Shown: positions 23,168 to 31,935 of the stretch, piece after piece
Layout of the letters: each line of letters begins with the position of its first letter
How positions within the stretch are numbered: position 1 is the stretch's first letter
NCBI RefSeq assembly: GCF_024448165.1
Contig: NZ_JAMOLN010000042.1
Span: forward strand, 1 to 55,418
Origin: Streptomyces longispororuber
GTDB lineage: Bacteria > Actinomycetota > Actinomycetes > Streptomycetales > Streptomycetaceae
Length of the DNA: 55,418 nt
Direction: 5' to 3'
Translations under genes and position numbers: made by a program
Notes under the pieces: model-generated
The model's input: the letters and a program-made list of their open reading frames with translations, nothing else
Told to the model about the DNA's origin: nothing
Database searches by the model: none

Positions 23168-25870
23168 TCATGCGCCGTAGGCCCGCGACGCGTAGGCCCT
23201 GACGTCCGCGTCCGTGTCCGTCCTCGCCGTGGCCAGCGCCGCGCGGGCTTCGGCCGAGGCGGGGGCGTGGCGGCGCAGTGCCAGTACTGAGGCTTTGCGG
23301 ACGTCCGCGTTGTCGTCCGCGAGCGCCTTGGCGAGGGCGTCGACGCCGTCGTCGGGGGCCGCGCCGCCCAGCGCCGTGGCCGCGCCCGCGCGGACCTGCC
23401 AGGCCGGGTCCGTGAGGGCGTCGACGGCCAGTTCCGCAAGGCGTGCGGGGCAGTTCGTGGTGCCCAGCGTGGTGTAGGCGGCCGCGCGGACCAGGGCGTC
23501 CGCGTCGTCGAGCAGCGGCCTCAGCGCGGCCGGGGAGCCGAGCCCGCGGGCGACGGTGACGCGCACCTCGCGGGCCGGGTCGGCGGCGGCCGACGCGAGG
23601 GCGTCCTGGGCGTCGACCGAGACCAGCGCGCGGACGGCGGCGATGCGGACCTCGATGTCCGGGTCGGTCAGGACGTGCGTGTAGGCGGCGGTGTCGCCCA
23701 GGCGCAGGGCCCGCAGGACGTCCAGTGCGGTGGCCCGCACCAGGGGGTCGCCGTGGTCGAGCGCGCCGCGGAGGGCCGAGCCCAACGCGCCCTCCGGGGG
23801 CAGGACTTCGACCAGTTCCCGCAGGGACGTACAGGCGGCGGCACGTACCTGGGGGGAGTCGTCGGCGAGGGCCGCGGCGAGGGCGGGGCCCGTGCCGGGC
23901 GGTGCGGTCTCGGTGAGGGTCGCGACGGCCGCCCGGCGCACGGTGGCGTCGGGATCGTTCAAGTACGGGACGAGGGTGGTCAGTTCGGGGTCGTGCTCGG
24001 CGAGGGCGTTGAGTTCGAGGATGCGGGGCGACGGGGAGACGGGCACGGTCCGCTCGCCCGGACCGTCGGCGGTGCGGACGGTGGACGAGCCGACCGGCGC
24101 CGTCTCGCGTGCGCCCGCCGTGGCGACCTGCACCAGGTCGACCTCGCCGAGCGGTCGCGGCGGGCCGCCCACCGGGGCGAAGCCGTCCACGGGGACGACG
24201 TACGGGGCGACCGGGCGAGCCGTGAACTCCATGGCGCCAGAAGGGGACTTGCGCACATCCAGGTGGTGGAACCAGTCGGTGTCGTCGCGCTGCGGATGAT
24301 CGGTGCGTTCGTGGTAGAGGCCCCAGCGGGACTCGGTGCGCGTCAGGGAGGAGCGCGCGGCCAGCTCCGCGCAGTCGCGGATGAAGGAGACCTCGGCGCA
24401 GCGCATCAACTCGTGGGGGGTGCGGGCGCCCATCGCGGCGATGTCGGCGCGCATCCGCTCGAAGTGCTCCACGGCGAGGGAGAGCCGCGCACCGGACTTG
24501 GGCGGCGCCACGTAGTCGTTCACGAAGCGCCGCAGCTTGTACTCGACCTGGGGCTGCGGAGGCCCGTCGGGGTGGCGCAGCGGACGGTAGATCAGTTCGT
24601 GCGCCTCGCGCAGCTGGTCCAGCGGCAACTCGCCCTCGTAGTAGGTGAATTGGGAGGCATCCGCGCCTGCGAGGTCGCCGAAGACGAACGCGCCGATCAT
24701 GTAGTTGTGGGGGACGCAGGCCAGGTCGCCGGCGGCGTAGAGGCGGGGCACGGTGGTGCGGGCGTGGTCGTCGACGCGCACCCCGGAGGCCGAGTGGCCG
24801 CCGCACAGGCCGATCTCCGAGATGTGCATCTCCACGTCGTGCGTGCGGTAGTCGTGGCCGCGGCCCGCGTGGAAGGTGCCACGGGTGGGGCGTTCGGTGG
24901 TGTGGAGGATCCCTTCGAGGGCGGCGACGGACTCCTCGGGCAGATGGCTCAGCTTGAGGTAGACCGGCCCGCGGTCGCTCGCCACCTCCGCCGCGAACTC
25001 GGCCATCATCTGTCCCGACCAGTAGTCGGAGTCGACGAAGCGTTCGCCGTGCCGGTTGACCTGATAGCCGCCGAAGGGGTTGGCGACGTAGGCGCAGGCC
25101 GGTCCGTTGTAGTCCTTGATCAGCGGGTTGATCTGGAAACACTCGATGCCGGTGAGGTCGGCGCCCGCGTGGTAGGCCATGGCGTAGCCGTCACCCGCGT
25201 TGGTGGGGTTCTCGTACGTGCCGTACAGGTAGCCGGAGGCGGGCAGGCCGAGTCGGCCGCAGGCGCCCGTCGCGAGGATCACGGCGCCCGCCCGCACCGA
25301 TACGAACCGTCCCGTACGGGTGTTGAAGCCCGCCGCTCCCACCGCACGCCCCCCGGCCGTGAGGACCCGCACCGGCATCACCCGGTTCTCGATCCGGATC
25401 CGCTCCCGCATCTCGCGCCGCCGCAGCCGGCGGTAGAGGACCTTCTTGACGTCCTTGCCCTCGGGCATCGGCAGCACGTAGGAACCGGACCGGTGCACCT
25501 GGCGGACCGCGTACTCGCCGTGCTCGTCCTTCTCGAACTTCACGCCGTACGACTCCAGGCGGCGGACCATGGCGTAGCCGCGGGTGGCGGTCTGGCGGAC
25601 CGTGCTCTGGTCGACGATGCCGTCGTTGGCGCGGGTGATCTCCGCGACGTAGTCGTCGGGTTCGGCGCGGCCGGGGATGACGGCGTTGTTCACGCCGTCC
25701 ATGCCCATGGCGAGGGCGCCGGAGTGGCGGACGTGCGCCTTCTCCAGTAGCAGCACGTCGGCGCCGTGCTCGGCGGCGGTCAGCGCGGCCATGGTTCCGG
25801 CGGTGCCGCCGCCGATCACGAGGACGTCGCAGGTCAGTTCCTCGGCATCGGCGAGTGCGGGAATGTCCAT
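23168..25870 (-). CDS. FrdA/AprA-like FAD flavoprotein fused to a C-terminal HEAT-repeat domain
   Basis: 900 residues. About 10-600 is a fumarate-reductase/succinate-dehydrogenase-type flavoprotein: FAD motif VIGGGTAGTMAA (18-29), LLLEKAHVRHSG, a second FAD region GAVILATGACGRLG, and YAAGDLACVPHNYMIGAFVFGDLAG. The layout (no signal peptide, a small 2x[4Fe-4S] protein in the same operon) resembles adenylylsulfate-reductase alpha subunits more than quinone-linked FrdA. From about 620 to 900 there are roughly eight ~31-residue HEAT/PBS-lyase-like repeats (DPDATVRRAAV, DDSPQVRAAAC, DPAREVRVTVA). HEAT scaffolds bind proteins, so the tail may dock a partner such as the ferredoxin. GAAAGG precedes the ATG, 10 bases after the ATPase stop. 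The substrate is unknown. Confidence 0.82.
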   Translation of the reverse strand: MDIPALADAEELTCDVLVIGGGTAGTMAALTAAEHGADVLLLEKAHVRHSGALAMGMDGVNNAVIPGRAEPDDYVAEITRANDGIVDQSTVRQTATRGYAMVRRLESYGVKFEKDEHGEYAVRQVHRSGSYVLPMPEGKDVKKVLYRRLRRREMRERIRIENRVMPVRVLTAGGRAVGAAGFNTRTGRFVSVRAGAVILATGACGRLGLPASGYLYGTYENPTNAGDGYAMAYHAGADLTGIECFQINPLIKDYNGPACAYVANPFGGYQVNRHGERFVDSDYWSGQMMAEFAAEVASDRGPVYLKLSHLPEESVAALEGILHTTERPTRGTFHAGRGHDYRTHDVEMHISEIGLCGGHSASGVRVDDHARTTVPRLYAAGDLACVPHNYMIGAFVFGDLAGADASQFTYYEGELPLDQLREAHELIYRPLRHPDGPPQPQVEYKLRRFVNDYVAPPKSGARLSLAVEHFERMRADIAAMGARTPHELMRCAEVSFIRDCAELAARSSLTRTESRWGLYHERTDHPQRDDTDWFHHLDVRKSPSGAMEFTARPVAPYVVPVDGFAPVGGPPRPLGEVDLVQVATAGARETAPVGSSTVRTADGPGERTVPVSPSPRILELNALAEHDPELTTLVPYLNDPDATVRRAAVATLTETAPPGTGPALAAALADDSPQVRAAACTSLRELVEVLPPEGALGSALRGALDHGDPLVRATALDVLRALRLGDTAAYTHVLTDPDIEVRIAAVRALVSVDAQDALASAAADPAREVRVTVARGLGSPAALRPLLDDADALVRAAAYTTLGTTNCPARLAELAVDALTDPAWQVRAGAATALGGAAPDDGVDALAKALADDNADVRKASVLALRRHAPASAEARAALATARTDTDADVRAYASRAYGA

Positions 25871-25880
25871 GGCAGGCCTT

Positions 25881-26672
25881 TCACGAGAACGGTCGGAGCG
25901 GGGCTTCTTCGGGGGTGTGCGCGCCGAGCGCGGCGAGGACCGTGCGGCGCAGCTCGGCCGTGGCGGGGGTCTCGCGGGCGGCGCGGTCGCGCGGGTGCGG
26001 GACGTCGTGGACCGCCGTGAGCCGGCCGTCGGCGAGGACGGCGACCCGGTCGCCGAGGAAGAGGGCCTCGTCGACGTCGTGGGTGACGAAGACGACGGTG
26101 ACGCCGGTGTCCCGCCACACGTCGACGAGGAGGTCCTGCATCCCGGCCCGGGTCCGTGCGTCGAGCGCGCCGAACGGTTCGTCCATCAGGACGGCACGGG
26201 GCGCACCTGCCAGCGCGCGGGCCAGCTGGACCCGCTGGCGCTGACCGCCGGACACGTGGTGCGGCAGCCGTCGCTCCAGGCCGTCGAGGCCGACGCGGCT
26301 CAGCCAGTGGGCGGCCCGCGCCCGCCGGTCGGGGCGGGGCACCCCGGCGATGGCCAGGGGGAGCTCGACGTTGGCGCGCAGCGAACGCCAGGGCAGCAGC
26401 GCGTCCTCCTGGAAGACCAGGGCACGATCGGCGCCGGGCCCGCGCACCGCGGCGCGATCCACCGCGACGTCCCCGGCCAGCGGTGCGAGGAGGCCCGCGA
26501 GGGTGCGCAGCAACGTCGACTTGCCGCAGCCCGAGCGGCCGACGACGGTCAGCACCTGCCCCGCCGGGACGTCCACCCGTACCCCCGAGAGGACCGGCGT
26601 CCCGGGGTGGCCGAGCGAGACGTCGCGCAGCGCGATGCGGGCTCCCGGCCGGTCAGACGAGGTCGGTCGCAC
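25881..26672 (-). CDS. ABC transporter ATPase, nitrate/sulfonate/taurine (SsuB/TauB) type
   Basis: 263 residues. Walker A VGRSGCGKSTLL, Q-loop VFQEDALLPW, signature VSGGQRQRVQLARAL, Walker B AVLMDEPFGALD, H-loop VFVTHDVDEA. The FQEDALLPW Q-loop is typical of the SsuB/TauB/NrtC subfamily. The GTG start at 26672 overlaps the permease stop by 20 bases and has GGGAAGGGGG upstream. It energises import through the neighbouring permease of the ligand captured by the lipoprotein. Confidence 0.92.
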   Translation of the reverse strand: MRPTSSDRPGARIALRDVSLGHPGTPVLSGVRVDVPAGQVLTVVGRSGCGKSTLLRTLAGLLAPLAGDVAVDRAAVRGPGADRALVFQEDALLPWRSLRANVELPLAIAGVPRPDRRARAAHWLSRVGLDGLERRLPHHVSGGQRQRVQLARALAGAPRAVLMDEPFGALDARTRAGMQDLLVDVWRDTGVTVVFVTHDVDEALFLGDRVAVLADGRLTAVHDVPHPRDRAARETPATAELRRTVLAALGAHTPEEAPLRPFS

Positions 26673-27471
26673 GGACGGTCGCCCCCTTCCCGCGTCCGCC
26701 GCCGGTGCCTGCGGCACGGCGCGGCAGCCAGCGGGTGACCCGCCGTCCGGCCAGTTCCACGGCGGTCGACGTCGCCCAGCCGAGCACCCCGATCGTCACC
26801 ATGCCGACGAACACCCCGGGATAGTCGACGACGGTGTAGTCCTGCCAGGTGCGGTAGCCGACGCCGTACTCGCCGGAGATCATCTCGGCGGAGATGACAC
26901 AGATCCAGGAGACGCCGATCCCGACGGACAGGCCGCCCAGGATGCCGGGCAGCGCGCCCGGCAGCACGACCGAGCGCAGCACGCGCCACCGCCCGCCGCC
27001 CATGGTGCGCACGGCCTCCTCCCACACGGGGGTCAGGGCGCGCACGGCGTGCCGGGTGGCGACCAGCACGGGGAAGAACGCGGCGACGCAGGTGATGAAG
27101 ACGATGCCCTGCTCGTTGCTGGGGAACAGCAGGATCGCGACCGGCACGAGGGCGATCGCCGGGATCGGGCGGACCACTTCGAGCAGGGTCCCGAGCACGT
27201 CCTCGGCGAGCCGCGAGCGGGCCACGGCCGTGCCGGCGACGACGCCCGCGAGCGCGGCGACCACGAACCCGGTCACGATGCGGCGCAGGCTGTCGGCCAC
27301 GTCCTGCCAGTAGGTGCCGGTGCCGATCCGGTCGGCGAAGGAGTGCGCCACATCGGTGACCGTGGGGAACTGGGAGAAGCGCAGCCACAGTTCGACGTCC
27401 CGGGAGGTCAGCACCTGCCAGACGGCGAGGGCGGCGACGAGGGAGACGACGCGCAGCAGGTACCGGCTCAT
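26653..27471 (-). CDS. ABC transporter permease, SsuC/TauC type
   Basis: 272 residues, six predicted membrane helices, with the EAA cytoplasmic loop EEAVRTMGGGRWRVLRSVVLPGALPGILGGL contacting the ATPase. It is a member of the binding-protein-dependent sulfonate/taurine/nitrate permease family. ATG at 27471 overlaps the TGA of the binding protein (ATGA), so translation is coupled. An Arg/Pro-rich in-frame extension upstream is not coding. Confidence 0.92.
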   Translation of the reverse strand: MSRYLLRVVSLVAALAVWQVLTSRDVELWLRFSQFPTVTDVAHSFADRIGTGTYWQDVADSLRRIVTGFVVAALAGVVAGTAVARSRLAEDVLGTLLEVVRPIPAIALVPVAILLFPSNEQGIVFITCVAAFFPVLVATRHAVRALTPVWEEAVRTMGGGRWRVLRSVVLPGALPGILGGLSVGIGVSWICVISAEMISGEYGVGYRTWQDYTVVDYPGVFVGMVTIGVLGWATSTAVELAGRRVTRWLPRRAAGTGGGRGKGATVRATDLV

Positions 27472-28826
27472 GAGGCGGCCCGCCGCAGGGCGTCGGCGTA
27501 CGAGTCGAGCAGCGTGGCGTCGGCGTGTCCGTCCAGGTAGGCACGGGCGGAGGCCGCCGTGACGAAGGGCACGAGGTCCGGTCCGTCCGCGACCCACACG
27601 GCCCGGTCCGCGAACCAGAGGGTGCCCGTGCGGGCGTCGGGAACGTAGGCGGCCCGGACGGCGGAGCGGTGCGCGGCGACGTGACGCAGCAGGTCCTTGG
27701 GGGAGGTGAAGGAGCGGGTGCGGGAGGAGCCCTTCGCCCACACCTCCGAACGGCCTTCGGGCGGCTCGGCGGCGACCTGCTCGGCGTACGCGGCCGAGCC
27801 GAGTGCCCGGCGGACGTAGCGGTCGTCCACGAACGCGTCCACGTCGACGCCGTCCACCAGCTTCGCCGACTTCAGGATCGGCACGTCCTTCTTCAGCGCG
27901 GCGACGAGCCGCGGCTTGAGGGACGGATCGAAGGTGGCGATGCCGTGGGCGCCGTTGTAGAGGTAGACGGCCTCGGCCGGGAGCCCGGTGGCCCGTGCGA
28001 CCTTCTCGGCCGCGGTCGCCGGATGCTCGTTCAGATACCGCGTCGCGGTGGCCTGCGCCTTCAGGAAGGCTTCGAGGACGGTCGGTCGTTCCTTGGCGAA
28101 GTCCTCGCGTGCGGTCACCCCGTGGAAGGTCGGCAGGTTCAGTTCGGCACCGTCGTAGAGCGCCTTCGCCTTCCCTTGGTGGGCGAGCAGTCCCGGCCAG
28201 GCGACGAACTGCGACAGGGCGTCGACACTGCCCGCCGCCAGCGCCGAAGCGCCCACCGCGGGCTGCTGGTTGAGCTTGCGGATGCCATGGGCGGGATGGA
28301 TCCCGGCGCGTTGCAGGGCCCGGACGAGCGTGCCGTCGGCGGCGGAACCGACGCTGGTGGACACTTTCTTTCCGCGCAGGTCACGGAGGTCGTCGATCGT
28401 CGAGTCCGGGCTGGTCACCACGGTGTTGAGACCACCGCGCAGGTTGTACCCGGTGACCGACACGAGCTTGGTGGGCCGGCCGAGCTGCTTGCCGCGCGCG
28501 GCGTTCAGCAGCAGCGGGAAGTCGCCCATCGACCCGATGTCGATCTTCCCGGCGGTCATCTGTGCGGTGATCGGGGCGCCGGTCGCGTAGTCCTCCCACT
28601 TCACCTTGTACGTCTTTCCGTCCTCGGCGCCGAGCGTGTGCAGCTCCCGCTCGAACGCGCCGAGGGAGCGCAGCAGCGTGCCCGCGGTGACGGTGTTGAT
28701 GGTCTTGGACTGGTAGCCGACGGTCACGGTGACCGTCGAGCCGTCGCCCGCCGACGCCGCGCCGCCGCACCCGGCCAACGGGGCGAGCACGGCGAGGGTG
28801 ACAGCGGTGATTGCCGTACGTTTCAT
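27468..28826 (-). CDS. Sulfonate/taurine-type binding lipoprotein with extra C-terminal NosL-like region
   Basis: 452 residues. Lipoprotein signal with lipobox LAGC (Cys20). About 33-335 is a SsuA/TauA/NMT1-type periplasmic fold (TVGYQSKTINTV, AGKIDIGSMGDFPLLL, GKKVSTSVGSAADG). The family normally ends near 330 residues. Here about 105 more follow, with FTSPKDLLRHVAAH, AYVPD, TLWFADRAVWVAD, PFVTAASARAYLDGHADATL, an order resembling the NosL/copper-chaperone-like family, although typical metal-binding Met/Cys residues are not obvious. The tail may be a redox or ligand-handling domain on the cell surface. It is the first transporter gene of the operon, 15 bases after the ferredoxin stop. Confidence 0.82.
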   Translation of the reverse strand: MKRTAITAVTLAVLAPLAGCGGAASAGDGSTVTVTVGYQSKTINTVTAGTLLRSLGAFERELHTLGAEDGKTYKVKWEDYATGAPITAQMTAGKIDIGSMGDFPLLLNAARGKQLGRPTKLVSVTGYNLRGGLNTVVTSPDSTIDDLRDLRGKKVSTSVGSAADGTLVRALQRAGIHPAHGIRKLNQQPAVGASALAAGSVDALSQFVAWPGLLAHQGKAKALYDGAELNLPTFHGVTAREDFAKERPTVLEAFLKAQATATRYLNEHPATAAEKVARATGLPAEAVYLYNGAHGIATFDPSLKPRLVAALKKDVPILKSAKLVDGVDVDAFVDDRYVRRALGSAAYAEQVAAEPPEGRSEVWAKGSSRTRSFTSPKDLLRHVAAHRSAVRAAYVPDARTGTLWFADRAVWVADGPDLVPFVTAASARAYLDGHADATLLDSYADALRRAAS

Positions 28827-28841
28827 GGGAGTCGGGGCCTC

Positions 28842-29069
28842 TCAGCGGAGCAGGTAGGGCATGTTGACCGTGACGGCTCCGGTGGGACAGCGCGCCGCGC
28901 ACGGGCCGCAGTACCAGCACTCGTCGACGTGCATGTACGCCTTGCCGCTGTCGTGGTGGATGGCGAGGGAGTCCAGAGGACACATGTCGACACAGAGGGT
29001 GCAGCCGTCGATGCACTTCGACTCGTCGATGGTCACGGGCACGTCGGCCCGCTGGGGCGCCAGAGGCAT
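28842..29069 (-). CDS. Small 2x[4Fe-4S] ferredoxin-type electron-transfer protein
   Basis: 75 residues with two complete cluster motifs: CIDGCTLCVDMCP (Cys19, 23, 26, 30; the first gap is three residues) and CWYCGPCAARCP (Cys51, 54, 57, 61). It resembles the iron-sulfur partner of AprA-type flavoproteins and probably feeds electrons to or from the HEAT-fused flavoprotein in the same operon. The start is ATG at 29069 with CTGGAG upstream. The first motif's C-x3-C spacing differs from classical C-x2-C ferredoxins, a detail shared with AprB-like proteins as I recall them. Confidence 0.9.
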   Translation of the reverse strand: MPLAPQRADVPVTIDESKCIDGCTLCVDMCPLDSLAIHHDSGKAYMHVDECWYCGPCAARCPTGAVTVNMPYLLR

Positions 29070-29131
29070 GGCTGTCTCCAGAGGAGTGCGGATTCGAGGC
29101 AGGGGAGCGGAACGAAGGAAGGCGCGGTGGA

Positions 29132-29914
29132 TCAGTGCGTGCGGCGCAGCTGGCCGCTCATGGTGATGCGGTCGCCGCGGAAGCGGATGAACTCCAGGTC
29201 GACCGGGCGCCCGTCGGCCAGATGCGTGAGCCGCTCCAGCATCAGGACGGCCGAGCCGCGCGGGGCCTGGAGGACGGCGGCCGAGTGCGCGTCGGCGGTG
29301 ACGGCCTCCAGGGTGATCTCGGCGTGACCGAGCCGTTGTCCGGTGTGGAGCTCCAGGAGCCGGAACACGTCGGTGTGCTCCAGGTCCGAGCCCAGCAGCC
29401 GCTCGCCGATGTCGAGCGGGACGTAGGTGAGGTCGAGGCTGAGCGGCAGGCCGCCGAGCCGGCGCAGCCGCTCGATGTAGAGGACGTCGGTGTCCGGCGG
29501 CAGCCCGAGGCGTTCGGCGACCGGGGCGGGTGCGGTGACGGGGCCCATGGTGCGGACCTCGTTGCTGACCTGCCCGTGTTCGTGCAGGGTCTCCGCGAGC
29601 CCCATCAGACGGTCGAGGGCGTGCGGGTACTTGCGGGCGCACACGGTGGTGCCGACGCCCGCCTTGCGCTGCACGAGTCCTTCGGCGCGGAGCAGGTCCA
29701 GCGCCTGGCGGACGGTGTTGCGCGAGGCGCGGAAGTCCGCGCCGATGGACTCCTCGTGCGGCAGTACGCCGTCGGGGAAGCGGCCCGTGAGGATCTGGTG
29801 CCGCAGCAGGTCGGCCAGTTGCCGGGCCTGGTCGGCGCGCAGCCGCCGGCGCCGGGCGGCGACGGTGGTCGCCCCGGCTCCGGTGGTTTCTCGTACGCGG
29901 TCTGCGGCGGGCAT
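29132..29914 (-). CDS. GntR-family regulator, HutC/UTRA subfamily
   Basis: 260 residues. The N-terminal winged helix (QLADLLRHQILTGRFPDGVLPHEESIGADFRASRNTVRQALDLLRAEGLVQRKAGVGTTV) is followed by a UTRA effector domain (about 100-255, DTDVLYIERLRRLGGLPLSLDLTYVP). It is the first gene of the operon; the ferredoxin begins 62 bases downstream. It therefore probably autoregulates transporter and flavoprotein genes in response to the imported compound or a product. A longer Arg-rich N-terminus makes the exact start uncertain. Confidence 0.92.
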   Translation of the reverse strand: MPAADRVRETTGAGATTVAARRRRLRADQARQLADLLRHQILTGRFPDGVLPHEESIGADFRASRNTVRQALDLLRAEGLVQRKAGVGTTVCARKYPHALDRLMGLAETLHEHGQVSNEVRTMGPVTAPAPVAERLGLPPDTDVLYIERLRRLGGLPLSLDLTYVPLDIGERLLGSDLEHTDVFRLLELHTGQRLGHAEITLEAVTADAHSAAVLQAPRGSAVLMLERLTHLADGRPVDLEFIRFRGDRITMSGQLRRTH

Positions 29915-30077
29915 GCGACGGACGATATCCGTGGGTGGACGGCAGTGGTGTTGCTGTTGTGTTGCGCCACCAAAGGGGTGGGCCGCCGGGGCGGTGACCT
30001 GCGGTTGTGCCGGCGGGGCGGTCAGATGCGCCAGGAGCGGAGCAGGCCGGTGCCCGGTGGGCCGGCGGCGTCCCCCG

Positions 30078-31094
30078 TCAGCCCTTCAGGGAGCGCAGGT
30101 ATGTGCCGAACTTCTCCAGGCCGTCGATGTTCCGGGGACCGCTGATGCCCTCGTTGTAGTCGAGGACGAAGAAGTGGTTCTTCTTGACCGCGGGCAGGTT
30201 CTTCGTGTGGGGCGAGGTCCTGAGGAACTCGATCTTCTTCTCGGCGGGCCGGTCGCCGTAGTCCAGGATCACGACGACCTCGGGCGCGCTGGTGGCGACG
30301 GCCTCCCAGCTGACCTGCGTCCAGCGCTGGTCGAGGTCTTCGAAGACGTTCCGGCCGCCCGCGCTCCTGATGATGTCGGTGGGCGGCACCTGACCGCCCG
30401 CGGTGAACGGCTGGTCGGTGCCCGAGTCGTACAGGAAGACCGGTACGCGCTCGCCCTTGGGGGCCTTGGCTTCGACGGCCCGCACGCGCTGCTTCAGCTC
30501 GCCGACGACCTTCTCGGCCCGCCCTTGCACGCCGAAGATCCTGCCGAGCCGGTCGAGGTCGGAGTAGAGGGCGTCGAACGGCGTCAGTCTCTGCGGGTAC
30601 TTCGGGTAGTTGAAGCAGCTCTCGGTGTGCATGAAGCTCTGCACGCCCAGCTTGTCGAGGATCTCGGGCGTGATGCCCCGCTGGTCGCTGAAGCCGGAGT
30701 TCCAGCCGGCGACCACGAGGTCCGCCTTGGCGTCGACCACGACCTCCTTGTTGAGGAGGTCGTCGCTGAGCTTCTTGACCTTGGCGTACTCCGCTGCCCA
30801 GGGCGACTGTTCCACCGGCGGGTTCGCGGGCGGCATCACATAGCCGAGCACCCGGTCGGTGAGGCCCAGGCTGAACAGCTTGTCGGCACTGCCGCCCTCG
30901 TAGGCGACGGCACGCTTCGGTTCGGTGTACGTGACGCGCTCGCCGCAGCGTTCGACGGTGGCCTTCTTGGCGGCGCCCGCCTTGGGATCGGGATCCACGG
31001 CGGCGCCGCAGCCGCTGACCAGGAGTGCGGTGGCGACGGCCGAGCCGAGCGCGGTGCGCCGGCGGAAGGCGGGGGAGGTGAGGAATCGGGACAT
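30078..31094 (-). CDS. Metallophore/B12-type ABC binding lipoprotein
   Basis: 338 residues. Arg-rich N-terminus, hydrophobic core and lipobox LVSGC (Cys29). The class III substrate-binding fold of FepB/BtuF/FhuD proteins is seen as ERVTYTEPKRAVAYEGGSADKLFSLGL, VVVDAKADLVVAGWNSGF and the C-terminal lobe PVFLYDSGTDQP...RSAGGRNVFEDLDQRWTQVSWEAVATSAPEVVVILDY. It captures a metal chelate, corrinoid or related ligand and hands it to the FecCD permease two genes upstream. It is the last gene of the putative metallophore operon, 67 bases after the ATPase. Confidence 0.88.
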   Translation of the reverse strand: MSRFLTSPAFRRRTALGSAVATALLVSGCGAAVDPDPKAGAAKKATVERCGERVTYTEPKRAVAYEGGSADKLFSLGLTDRVLGYVMPPANPPVEQSPWAAEYAKVKKLSDDLLNKEVVVDAKADLVVAGWNSGFSDQRGITPEILDKLGVQSFMHTESCFNYPKYPQRLTPFDALYSDLDRLGRIFGVQGRAEKVVGELKQRVRAVEAKAPKGERVPVFLYDSGTDQPFTAGGQVPPTDIIRSAGGRNVFEDLDQRWTQVSWEAVATSAPEVVVILDYGDRPAEKKIEFLRTSPHTKNLPAVKKNHFFVLDYNEGISGPRNIDGLEKFGTYLRSLKG

Positions 31095-31160
31095 GGGTGG
31101 TGCACCTTTCGGCGGATGACGGAGGCCGACGGCCGGGGATGGCAGGGACGGCGGGGCGGA

Positions 31161-31934
31161 TCAGTGGGCGGGATCGAGCGAGTAGAGGAGCTGCGGATCT
31201 CCGGTCAGGGGGTGGGGGACGACGCTGGCCCCGACGCCGAACACGTCCAGGACGAGCTCGGGAGTGAGGACGTCCTCGGGGGTGCCGGCCGCCACCAGGC
31301 GCCCTTGCGACAGCACGCCGATCCGGTCGCAGGCGGCCGCGGCGAGGTTGAGGTCGTGCAGCACGACCAGGACGGTGAGTCCCGACTGCCGCAGGAGCGA
31401 CAGGAGTTGGACCTGGTGGCGTACGTCGAGGTGGTTGGTCGGCTCGTCCAGGACCAGGATCTCGGGGTCCTGGACGAGCGCCCGGGCGAGCAGGACGCGC
31501 TGGCGTTCCCCACCGGACAGCGTCAGGATGCCGCGGTCGGCGAGGTGACGGATGCCCAGCCGGTCCATGGCCGCGGCGCACGCGTCGCGCTCGTCCCGGC
31601 CGAGGCGCTGAGCACCCCGGAGATGGGGCGCCCGGCCCAGGGCCACGACCTCCTCCACGGTGAAGTCGAGGTCGACGGCGCCGTCCTGGGTCATGGCGGC
31701 GATCAGCTGCGCGCTGCGCCGCAGGGTCAGGCGTGCGAGGTCGTCGCCGTTCACCCGGACGGCACCGGAAGTGGGGCGCAGGGCCCGGTACACGCAGCGC
31801 AGAGCGGTGGACTTTCCGCTGCCGTTCGGGCCGACGAGGCCCACGACGGTGCCGTCGGGCACGTCGAGGGACAAGTCGCGCACCAGGCTCTTGCCGTCCG
31901 TGACGACCGAGAGGCCGTCCAGTCGCAGTTCCAT
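31161..31934 (-). CDS. FecE/BtuD-type ABC ATPase
   Basis: 257 residues. Walker A GPNGSGKST (35-43), signature LSGGERQRVLLARAL, Walker B ILVLDEPTNHLD, H-loop VLHDLNLAAAACDRI. This is the pattern of iron-siderophore/B12 importers. ATG at 31934 lies one base after the permease stop, so the two are coupled. It powers uptake through the FecCD permease. Confidence 0.93.
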   Translation of the reverse strand: MELRLDGLSVVTDGKSLVRDLSLDVPDGTVVGLVGPNGSGKSTALRCVYRALRPTSGAVRVNGDDLARLTLRRSAQLIAAMTQDGAVDLDFTVEEVVALGRAPHLRGAQRLGRDERDACAAAMDRLGIRHLADRGILTLSGGERQRVLLARALVQDPEILVLDEPTNHLDVRHQVQLLSLLRQSGLTVLVVLHDLNLAAAACDRIGVLSQGRLVAAGTPEDVLTPELVLDVFGVGASVVPHPLTGDPQLLYSLDPAH

Positions 31935-31935
31935 C

